Part shown: in pieces, positions 17,074 to 24,410 of the stretch
Layout of the letters: each line of letters opens with the position of its first letter
How positions within the stretch are numbered: position 1 is the stretch's first letter
Made by a program: the position numbers and the translations under genes
Assembly: GCA_017477845.1 (NCBI GenBank)
Contig: JAFUTR010000042.1
Coordinates: 1 to 47,280, forward strand
DNA length: 47,280 nucleotides
DNA from: Bacilli bacterium
GTDB lineage: Bacteria > Bacillota_I > Bacilli_A > RF39 > UBA660
Direction: 5' to 3'
Notes under the pieces: model-generated
Databases searched by the model: none
The model's input: the letters and a program-made list of their open reading frames with translations, nothing else
Told to the model about the DNA's origin: nothing

Positions 17074-17364
17074 ATGAAAGAACTCGATAGAGTATTATTT
17101 AATTTAAAAGTAGAAAAAAATCAATTATCTAATAAAATAAAATCATTAGAAAAATTTAGAGGTACAGATGATTGGAATAAATTATCAGTAAATCATAAAC
17201 AATTATTAGATATACAATTACAAGCTATGAGAACTTATTTAGAAACTCTTGTTGGTAGATGCTTAGATATACAAGAAAGAATTAATAACGAAAGTATATC
17301 GGAAGAAAATAAACCTAAAAATAATGAAGAATCTATAGTTAAAATTATTATATTAGAAGATTAG
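17074..17364 (+). CDS. Small helical protein at the end of the early arm (96 aa)
   Basis: Begins MKELDRVLFNLKVEKN after TTGGAGGAAAAT. The first 70 residues are helical with coiled-coil spacing; the tail is Glu/Asn-rich. The preceding 70 nt contain no gene. It is the last rightward gene before the shared terminator. Unknown function. Confidence 0.65.
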   Translation: MKELDRVLFNLKVEKNQLSNKIKSLEKFRGTDDWNKLSVNHKQLLDIQLQAMRTYLETLVGRCLDIQERINNESISEENKPKNNEESIVKIIILED

Positions 17365-17372
17365 AATGAGAA

Positions 17373-17397
17373 AAAAGACTAGAATATCTAGTCTTTT
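17373..17397. terminator. Bidirectional terminator between the two arms
   Basis: A 10-bp stem, AAAAGACTAG paired with CTAGTCTTTT around the loop AATAT, followed by T-rich runs on both strands. It lies between the convergent early and late arms and overlaps the stop of the 1195-aa gene. Confidence 0.9.
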
Positions 17398-20300
17398 ATT
17401 TTGTCAATCTATTAAATTGTTGCATGTAAGGATTAGCTTTAATACCATTTAGTTTATTTAATCTAGCCATTATACCTTCAACTGATACATTTTTATTAGC
17501 TTGTTTTAGTTCATTGATAGTGCTAAACTGATAACCTTGTTGTTTATATTGTTGCATTGTATTTTCTAGTCTTTCTAATTGGTCATACATCCTATTTAGT
17601 TTATCTGTATTAATGTTACCATCCATAGTAGCAGCATTTTCTAAGAATTTAAATGGATTAGCCTCGCCTTGCATAGTTTGTTGTATTCCTTGATATGCTC
17701 TTGATATATTCTTAATAGGAACATCTAAACCTGTTAAGTTACCTAATAAATATTCATCTCTTTTAGTCATTCCTGGTATATTTGTACTCATTTCTCCTGG
17801 GAATTTCTCAATTTCTCGACCTGTAAAAGAGTTTGTATTAGTAGCAAGTTCAAAAGGCATTCTTGCTAATGGAGTTGATAAATTTACAAGATTACCAATA
17901 GGATTTTCTAATGTATCAATTAAATTACCAAAGGGTAATGAACCTCTTATAACTTTATATGAACCATCTTTTCCAACACCTGGGATAGGGATATATAAAT
18001 TATTTTTCATCCAATCACTAACATTCTCGCTATTATCACCTGTAGCAGAATCTAAAAGTCTATCATATCCTCTTATAAGTTTGCTATATTGTGATGCGTT
18101 TTTAGATAGATTATCAAATTGAAATGCTAGGTTTTTCTTAGTAAATGTATAGAAAGGCATAACTCTTTTCATTACATTTCTTTCAAAATCAGTTAAATCT
18201 TGTGGATCAAATAATACTTTTCTAACAGCTTCACCAGCACTTTCAACTCCTAATTTATCTAAGAATTTAGTATTTCTAGAACCTTCTATAAATGTTGCAA
18301 GTCTAGCCATTGTATCCATATAGTTATTCATCTTATTATTTAGATAAGGTAAACCATCAACTACAAAATCTTTAACATTTTTAAATTCTTTTTCTTTAGT
18401 AAAATACTTTTTTAAACTATCTGGCATATCTGCTAGATTTAATGCTGTTAATGACTTAGGGTCACCAAATCCTGCATCTATAAAACCATTCCATATATTT
18501 AACATTTTTTGTTCTTTAGAAGTAAGTTCTATACCATTTGCTGCTTTCCTCATCAAGTCATCGCTTTTACCCATTATCTCAAGTGCTTCTGGGAATAATT
18601 GAGCTTGTTTTGTAGCACCAATACCAGCTAAGTACATATTAGACGAGTTACCCAAAAGGTTATTAATCTGGAATGATGGGGATAATACCTTATTTCTTTT
18701 AAAGAAATTTAAGTATTTATCATATAATCTCACTAGTCCTTTGGCTTCATTTTTGTTAGTTCCTATCTCTACAAGTCTTAATACATCTTTATTAATAGCC
18801 ATTTTTCCACCGTTATTTCTAACATATTTGGCTACATCTTCCATATCTTTTAATCCTAGCTCACTACTCATTTTACTAAGTTTATTAGATAATGATTTAA
18901 CCTCATCAGAACTTAATTGTTTGAATCCTCTAGGAATTGTACTATCCGAACTAGTAAGTAGTTTCATATTACTATTATTTAATTTATCCACCTTATCGGC
19001 AGTTAACTTTTCAACTAATTTTATATCACCAGCATTTTGGGCTTTCTTAATTTGTTTATCTATATCTTTAAGTTCTTTATAATTACCAAATGTTGCATCA
19101 ACTAATACTGTATCAAGAGTTTTACTATCTTGTGCTAATTTAGGTACATTTTCTAGATAATTACTAAATGATTTTGTAATACTTTCTGAAAATATTCCAT
19201 CTTCACTTAACAAACTTTCAACAGCTTTTCTTTGTGCATCGCTTAAAGTATCTAAGTTCTTAGAAATAGTCTCTTTAAACATATTATTCGCTTCACGAGC
19301 TGACATATTATAAAGTCTATCTCCTAATATTCTAGTATTACCTTTAGTTTTTAATCTACCATACTCATCAACAAATCCTAATTCTTTATATTTATTAAAT
19401 TGGTCTTTATTAAATGCGTGTCTCACATACCCAGCATTATCAGCGTATTCTTCTGCTAACTTAGTACCGAAATGTTTATCTAGAATTGCATTAGCTTTAT
19501 TAAATACATCATCATTTTGTTGGTATAACTGTTTAAATGCGTCATCAGCATCATATTTTTGCATTAATTTACCAAATTCATCTAAATCTGCTTGAGTATA
19601 ATTACCTTTTTTAATAACTTTTTCATTTAATTTAGCATTATCTAGCGTGATTCCTGCAATATCATCAGCAAAATTCTGACCATATTCTTTAACTAATTTA
19701 TTATATTGTGCCTTAGTAGGTTTTACTTTATTCCAATCTTTGCTTAGTTTAACGAAACCATTATCAGTTATATCAACTGTAAGATTTAAACCTCTACCAG
19801 CTTTATTTACATCATCAGCAATATTATTAAGTTTTTTAATTATATCATCACCAGCATCAGCAACTTTAAGTTTACCATTAGTTGCTTCTTTAATAATATC
19901 TCTCATTGTTGTTTCTCTATTTAAATTCATAAACTCTTTAAGATTTGCAATATCTTTATCTGTTTGCTGTGCTATTCTTCTAACTGTTTCTTCGCTAGTG
20001 TCTCCCATACTTTCAGCAACTTTATAAGCATAGTCAGTAATACTATTGTCTAGATTTTCATATAAAGGTTTTAACTCATTAGCAGCTCTAACAGTATCAG
20101 CATTATTTTTTCTTAATTTATCTGTAATTTCTTTAGGAATACTTGCTGCTGTACTGAATAATCTAGAAATCTGGTCTTTAACATCTTTATATGTTTCTAA
20201 TTTACCTACTGTCCTTTCTGCACCTTCTGCAATAGTTTTACCTAGATTAGCAGCACTTTTAGCATTAGCAGTCTTATATGTTATACCAGCAAGTTCATCG

Positions 20301-20983
20301 GCTTTTGTAAGTGCTTTCTCTATACCTGTATCAGCAGCTCTAGCAAGTCCTTTTGCAGCTTTACCAGCACCCTCAAATATTAAGTCATTTGCTGATTTAA
20401 ACTTAATTCCAGCTTTAGCAACATCAGAAGCAGTATCTATAGCTTTAGCACCTTTTGCTACATCACTTGCAGTATCCATAGCTTTAACAGCTCTTCCAGC
20501 ACCAGCTACAGGAAGAATAGCAAAATCCATTGGGTCTAGTAATACATCTCCTGCAAATCCTAAAATATCGGATAAGTCTAATCCTTCTTTATCCTCTAGT
20601 CCAGCATTATTAAGTATTTGTTTGAAACTTGTTTCTTTATCACCCTTAAAGTTTTGCCAAGCACCACCTAGAACATCTTCACCTTTTTGTGCTGCGTCTA
20701 TTGCTCCAAATATTGCTTGTTGTGGTCTATTTAATAACTCAAATATATCAAATACAAAGTTTTGATTTTCTTTAAGTCCTAAAAGTTTTTCAATAGGATT
20801 TCTAGTATCTTTTGCTTTTGATGTGTCAACACCACTAGCACTCATTCTTGTAGAAAGGTTATCAATTTGTTTTTGTAAATCTGATTGTTTACCAGTAGTT
20901 GATTGTGAAAATGCTTTTGCTATAGCTTTCTTGTTTCCACTCTTAACAGTTTTATATAATTTTTCATAATAACCTTGTGCCAT
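17396..20983 (-). CDS. Large virion protein, probable DNA-ejection protein (1195 aa)
   Basis: Begins MAQGYYEKLYKTVKSG with AAGGTGG upstream. The sequence is Ala/Lys/Asp-rich and mostly helical. Residues about 145-170 (SDILGFAGDVLLDPMDF...LPVAGAGRAVKAMD) are hydrophobic and repeat-like (SDVAKGAKAIDTASDVAK). A later segment near 950-990 (RVMPFYTFTKKNLAFQFDNL) resembles a motif in large phage internal proteins. No lytic transglycosylase or peptidase motif is visible. The size, the position after two paralogous helical proteins at the end of the late arm, and the podovirus layout point to an internal virion/ejection protein, by analogy with T7 gp14-16. The family is not recognised. Confidence 0.6.
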   Translation of the reverse strand: MAQGYYEKLYKTVKSGNKKAIAKAFSQSTTGKQSDLQKQIDNLSTRMSASGVDTSKAKDTRNPIEKLLGLKENQNFVFDIFELLNRPQQAIFGAIDAAQKGEDVLGGAWQNFKGDKETSFKQILNNAGLEDKEGLDLSDILGFAGDVLLDPMDFAILPVAGAGRAVKAMDTASDVAKGAKAIDTASDVAKAGIKFKSANDLIFEGAGKAAKGLARAADTGIEKALTKADELAGITYKTANAKSAANLGKTIAEGAERTVGKLETYKDVKDQISRLFSTAASIPKEITDKLRKNNADTVRAANELKPLYENLDNSITDYAYKVAESMGDTSEETVRRIAQQTDKDIANLKEFMNLNRETTMRDIIKEATNGKLKVADAGDDIIKKLNNIADDVNKAGRGLNLTVDITDNGFVKLSKDWNKVKPTKAQYNKLVKEYGQNFADDIAGITLDNAKLNEKVIKKGNYTQADLDEFGKLMQKYDADDAFKQLYQQNDDVFNKANAILDKHFGTKLAEEYADNAGYVRHAFNKDQFNKYKELGFVDEYGRLKTKGNTRILGDRLYNMSAREANNMFKETISKNLDTLSDAQRKAVESLLSEDGIFSESITKSFSNYLENVPKLAQDSKTLDTVLVDATFGNYKELKDIDKQIKKAQNAGDIKLVEKLTADKVDKLNNSNMKLLTSSDSTIPRGFKQLSSDEVKSLSNKLSKMSSELGLKDMEDVAKYVRNNGGKMAINKDVLRLVEIGTNKNEAKGLVRLYDKYLNFFKRNKVLSPSFQINNLLGNSSNMYLAGIGATKQAQLFPEALEIMGKSDDLMRKAANGIELTSKEQKMLNIWNGFIDAGFGDPKSLTALNLADMPDSLKKYFTKEKEFKNVKDFVVDGLPYLNNKMNNYMDTMARLATFIEGSRNTKFLDKLGVESAGEAVRKVLFDPQDLTDFERNVMKRVMPFYTFTKKNLAFQFDNLSKNASQYSKLIRGYDRLLDSATGDNSENVSDWMKNNLYIPIPGVGKDGSYKVIRGSLPFGNLIDTLENPIGNLVNLSTPLARMPFELATNTNSFTGREIEKFPGEMSTNIPGMTKRDEYLLGNLTGLDVPIKNISRAYQGIQQTMQGEANPFKFLENAATMDGNINTDKLNRMYDQLERLENTMQQYKQQGYQFSTINELKQANKNVSVEGIMARLNKLNGIKANPYMQQFNRLTK

Positions 20984-21000
20984 CTAAACCACCTTCCTTT

Positions 21001-22086
21001 TTATCTATTTCCATATAGTAATGCAGCAAGATCTTCATAAGTTATATCTTTATTTTCAAAATCTCTTAATATATCAGCTGCTTTTGTCGAAGGTACTGGA
21101 ACTGTTGGAATAGTTACATTCTGATTATTTCCTCTTAATGCCAAATCTCTAAAACCATTAGTTTTAGCTGATGTAGGTATACTATTTCCAAATAGTTCCC
21201 TTGTTTTATAATCTTGTAAATTTTTAACATATGTTTCAGTATTTAGTCTATTTCTTGTTGCTTCTGCATTAGCCTCTCTTTGTAGTTTAGCAAGTTCATT
21301 ATTATAATTTTCAGTAGCATTTACATTATTAGCATATGCTAGAACAGCATCATTAGCATTATCCATACCAAATATAATTCCTAAATAATTTTCTTTTTGT
21401 TTATCAGTCATATCAGGACTAGAAAGAATCTCATTAATAGTTGCCCTTCTATAAAATTCTTCTAAATCGTCTTGTACTTGTTTTTGAGCTCTACTAGCAC
21501 CACTAGAAGCTCTACTTGCAGCTCTTTGTGCAGCTTGTATTGCATTGTTTGCTTCTCTTTGGTCCATAGAACCTGCTATATTAGCTAATACACTATTATA
21601 TCTATTTTGTGCTGCTGTTTCAGAATCTCCAATATCTCCTAAAGTATCAGCAAGTTTACCCATTAAATCTGTTCCCTCTTGTGCTGCTTTAGAAGTTGCT
21701 TGACTTAATTTATCAGCAGTTTCTGCTGAAATTGCACCAGCATTTTTAAGTAAATTACTAATATCTTGACCTTTTTGTGCAGTATCGGCTTGACTTAATA
21801 AACTATTTATACCACTTGCTGCTAAACCTCTATTCGCAAGATTTGCACTACCTAATCTTTGTCTATTAAAAGAATTTTCAGCAGTATCAACTAACCCCTC
21901 TGCATAAGCAGTATTTGCTCTTTCTTGTTGTAATTTTAACCTATCTTGTAAGTTTTTATATTGATTTTGAACATTTTGCCAATTAGTATTGTAAGCATTT
22001 TGTGCTACATCTCTTTGCTGTCCATAAGCACTTCTATCTAAAGCACCTACGAGATTTTCAGCATATTCTCTACCTCTATTAGCCAT
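21001..22086 (-). CDS. Virion protein, paralogue of the next upstream gene (361 aa)
   Basis: Start chosen at ATG 22086 (AGGTGATACTA precedes it). Asn/Ala/Gln-rich helical protein. The segment AENSFNRQRLGSANLANRGL aligns with AENAYAANRQNQADLASRGV of the neighbouring protein, and both begin with a Y-AxxxLGxLD-like pattern. Probably an internal or ejection protein that forms helical bundles; family membership not identified. Confidence 0.6.
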   Translation of the reverse strand: MANRGREYAENLVGALDRSAYGQQRDVAQNAYNTNWQNVQNQYKNLQDRLKLQQERANTAYAEGLVDTAENSFNRQRLGSANLANRGLAASGINSLLSQADTAQKGQDISNLLKNAGAISAETADKLSQATSKAAQEGTDLMGKLADTLGDIGDSETAAQNRYNSVLANIAGSMDQREANNAIQAAQRAASRASSGASRAQKQVQDDLEEFYRRATINEILSSPDMTDKQKENYLGIIFGMDNANDAVLAYANNVNATENYNNELAKLQREANAEATRNRLNTETYVKNLQDYKTRELFGNSIPTSAKTNGFRDLALRGNNQNVTIPTVPVPSTKAADILRDFENKDITYEDLAALLYGNR

Positions 22087-22091
22087 TAGTA

Positions 22092-22949
22092 TCACCTACC
22101 TATTCCTAGCATATCATATAAATCGTTCATTGTTGGTGGAGTATATTGTTCACCATAACTATAACTAAAATCTGTAATTGGTTGTAGACCTAATTGTTGT
22201 AATACTCTAGTTGCTACTTCTGGATTAACGCCAAATGTAGTTTGTATTGCTGCTCTTTTTTGATCAAGTGTACCACTACCATTTACAATTTCAGTTAATG
22301 CTTGTTTCTTCGCATTAGATAACTGACTTCTAGCAGCATTTACAGCATCACTATGTGCTTGTGCAGCAGCAGCCTTCGCTTGTGCTAAAGCAGCTTGAGC
22401 ATTTGCATTTGAATCCCATCTTCCTTGTACTTGTTCTGCTAATTGTCCTAATTGCTGGTTATATTGATTTTCAGCTTCACCTCTTCTAGAGGCAATACCC
22501 GCCAAAGCACTATCAAGGGTATTTCTAGCATTTTGTAAATCTATATTATACTGGTCTCTACTTTGCCTTTCTGTATTTTCTAAATCATTCATCGTACTAT
22601 AAAATTTATTAGCCAAATTACTATATTGTTGACCTGTTTCCATTCTATTTCCAATTTCACCTAGTGATTTTAATCCACTACTACCAACACCTCTAGAAGC
22701 TAAATCAGCTTGATTTTGTCTATTTGCAGCATAAGCATTTTCTGCTACAGTAGCCCTACCAGTATCAAAATTCTTTCTTATATCTTGTCTATTTGAACTT
22801 ATTTGATTCATCAAGTTATTAAAATTAGTTTCTAATGAGCCTTTAGTAGTGTCATATGTTCTATTAGCAACATCTTCCTCACCTTTAAGGTAAGACAAAT
22901 CTAAATTTCCTAATTGTTCTCTAGCATAATCTTTTGCACTCTTTGCCAT
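22092..22949 (-). CDS. Virion protein, helical, duplicated (285 aa)
   Basis: Start ATG 22949 after TAGGTGTTATT. Begins MAKSAKDYAREQLGNLD; Ala/Gln/Asn-rich, low in aromatic residues, predicted long helices, with an Ala-rich patch (NAQAALAQAKAAAAQAH). Homologous to the following gene over about 120 N-terminal residues. It has its own promoter and follows a terminator, so it heads the last late transcription unit with the 361-aa and 1195-aa proteins. Confidence 0.6.
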   Translation of the reverse strand: MAKSAKDYAREQLGNLDLSYLKGEEDVANRTYDTTKGSLETNFNNLMNQISSNRQDIRKNFDTGRATVAENAYAANRQNQADLASRGVGSSGLKSLGEIGNRMETGQQYSNLANKFYSTMNDLENTERQSRDQYNIDLQNARNTLDSALAGIASRRGEAENQYNQQLGQLAEQVQGRWDSNANAQAALAQAKAAAAQAHSDAVNAARSQLSNAKKQALTEIVNGSGTLDQKRAAIQTTFGVNPEVATRVLQQLGLQPITDFSYSYGEQYTPPTMNDLYDMLGIGR

Positions 22950-22973
22950 AATAACACCTACTTTCCTACATAA

Positions 22974-23002
22974 ATTATAGCATAACAAAGAAAAAAAGTC
23001 TA
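22974..23002 (-). promoter_or_regulatory. Late promoter overlapping a terminator
   Basis: On the minus strand TATAAT (22974-22979) with TGC before it (extended -10) lies 17 bp from TAGACT (22997-23002). The -35 lies in the 3' arm of the terminator hairpin. It would start transcripts for the internal-virion-protein unit. Confidence 0.65.
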
Positions 23003-23015
23003 ATTATATAGACTT
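22991..23015 (-). terminator. Rho-independent terminator after the holin gene
   Basis: AAGTCTA pairs with TAGACTT around a 6-nt loop, followed on the minus strand by a run of Ts. It overlaps the 3' end of the holin gene. Confidence 0.8.
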
Positions 23016-23255
23016 CTTTGTTTGGAATAAGTCTGCTGCACCTCCAGCAGCACTTGCAGCTGTTAAACATAACACTAATGATGTCAATAAATCTGGTTCT
23101 ACGTTAGTGAAATAACAAATTAGTCCACTAGCCACACCTACTATAACATTTTGAATTGGTATGTATTTATTAGGAATACTATCAACAAATACTTTTGTAA
23201 TAGCACCTAGAATATAAGTAACAATACCTACAATAACAACATAAGTTATTTCCAT
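23004..23255 (-). CDS. Holin
   Basis: About 83 aa from ATG 23255 (AGAGG upstream). Three hydrophobic segments can be seen: residues 4-21, about 35-52 and 60-75, each able to span the membrane, with a short charged C-terminus (FQTKKSI). The region PNKYIPIQNVIVGVASGLICYF resembles Hol44/holin superfamily V proteins. Holins permeabilise the inner membrane and release the lysin, encoded just upstream. Confidence 0.75.
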   Translation of the reverse strand: MEITYVVIVGIVTYILGAITKVFVDSIPNKYIPIQNVIVGVASGLICYFTNVEPDLLTSLVLCLTAASAAGGAADLFQTKKSI

Positions 23256-23275
23256 TTTAATCACCTCTATTATAT

Positions 23276-24055
23276 TTATTCTTTAAATCCTTGTTCTTCC
23301 ATTTTTGAAAGAGTAATTGGTCCAATATTTCCATCTTCTTCAAGTCCATTTTGTTTTTGGAATACTTTTACACAAGCCTCTGTATAATCGCCGAAAAATT
23401 GTCCTTTTACGTGCTCAGCAAGCCAGTTATTTATTTTATCAACATTTTCCCCACTATCGCCTTTTGTAAACCAACCTCTAGCTGGTAGGAACTGTTTTGG
23501 TACTTCTTGAAATCTATAACCCCTTGCATTGTAAATTGTAGTAACATTTGAGTCTATATAAAATGCCTCGTCTGGTAGTAAAGACTTTTCATATACATAA
23601 CACCATTTACCATTGCCATTTTTCTTAAAGCCATAGTATTTTCCTATATTTGCAGTACAGTGGAAATGGTAAGCATTTGCTCCATCTTTTCCTTCTCTGA
23701 AAGGTTTGCTTCCTTTTTTAAGAATCTGTCCTACGTATAGTTTTCTTAAATCCTCTTCCTCCATATGAGTAAAAGTTAATTCTAGATACACAGGTTCATC
23801 TTGATAAGGAATAATAACTTTATTAACAGTTTTTATTCTAACACTATTTGTTATATTGTTTCCAAGACCTAAAATCTCTTCAATGACATAATCGTTTTGT
23901 GGACAAAAAGAGCTTCTTCCACTATCTTTACATGCTTCATCCCAAGGTTTATCAGCAACATCTTTAAATGGATACCAATGAGCAAGATGATTTCCTTCAT
24001 TATGTGCTTGTGTAATTCTCATTTCTTCAAATGGATATATTGCGTATTCTTTCAT
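23276..24055 (-). CDS. Endolysin: M23-like metallopeptidase with peptidoglycan-binding domain
   Basis: 259 aa from ATG 24055 (GGGAG 8 nt upstream). Residues 10-140 resemble an M23/LytM peptidase: an early His/Asp cluster (H18, H23, H26, D32), then H97 and the HFH pair at 130-132 in place of HLH, with VGQILKKGS between, as in M23 enzymes. Residues 193-255 form a PG_binding_1 domain (KGDSGENVDKINNWL ... VKVFQKQNGLEEDGNIGP). No signal peptide. It cleaves peptide cross-bridges of the host wall at lysis. The exact zinc ligands of the first cluster are uncertain. Confidence 0.75.
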   Translation of the reverse strand: MKEYAIYPFEEMRITQAHNEGNHLAHWYPFKDVADKPWDEACKDSGRSSFCPQNDYVIEEILGLGNNITNSVRIKTVNKVIIPYQDEPVYLELTFTHMEEEDLRKLYVGQILKKGSKPFREGKDGANAYHFHCTANIGKYYGFKKNGNGKWCYVYEKSLLPDEAFYIDSNVTTIYNARGYRFQEVPKQFLPARGWFTKGDSGENVDKINNWLAEHVKGQFFGDYTEACVKVFQKQNGLEEDGNIGPITLSKMEEQGFKE

Positions 24056-24068
24056 TTTTATCACTCCC

Positions 24069-24350
24069 TTATTTTAATTTTAGCATTGATGCTAGAAATC
24101 CTAATAATGCACTTATTATTGCAGTAATAATATAAGTAACAATAGTATCGTATCTTTTAATTGGTTTCTCCTCTATGGTGGTAATCCTTCCATCTAGTTT
24201 GTTTTGTTCCTCCCTCATATACTTCATCTCAATAGCAAGTTTCTCTGTAGATAAAGCAATACTATTAATTCTGTCAAAGACCTTTTTGAGGTCCTTGACA
24301 TCATTCTTTAAATCATCAAACTCCTGTCTAGAAATTTCTTTTTCTTTCAT
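24069..24350 (-). CDS. XhlA-like membrane protein (lysis accessory)
   Basis: 93 aa: a charged coiled-coil N-terminal region (1-65, e.g. DDLKNDVKDLKKVFDR) and one C-terminal transmembrane helix (TIVTYIITAIISALLGFLA), followed by a short basic end. This order matches XhlA-type proteins, which sit beside holins and lysins in Gram-positive phages. The upstream 60 nt hold two weak TATAAT boxes and an AAAAGGGG site. Confidence 0.75.
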   Translation of the reverse strand: MKEKEISRQEFDDLKNDVKDLKKVFDRINSIALSTEKLAIEMKYMREEQNKLDGRITTIEEKPIKRYDTIVTYIITAIISALLGFLASMLKLK

Positions 24351-24410
24351 ATTTTTTATTTCCCCTTTTTGAATAATTATATATTATAATATGTAGCATT
24401 TATAATATAA

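Noticed and set aside
20046..20765. A 239-aa open frame on the plus strand, rich in Ala, Ser and Leu
   Set aside because: It is the mirror of the Ala/Lys-rich coding sequence of the 1195-aa virion gene, without ribosome site or motif.
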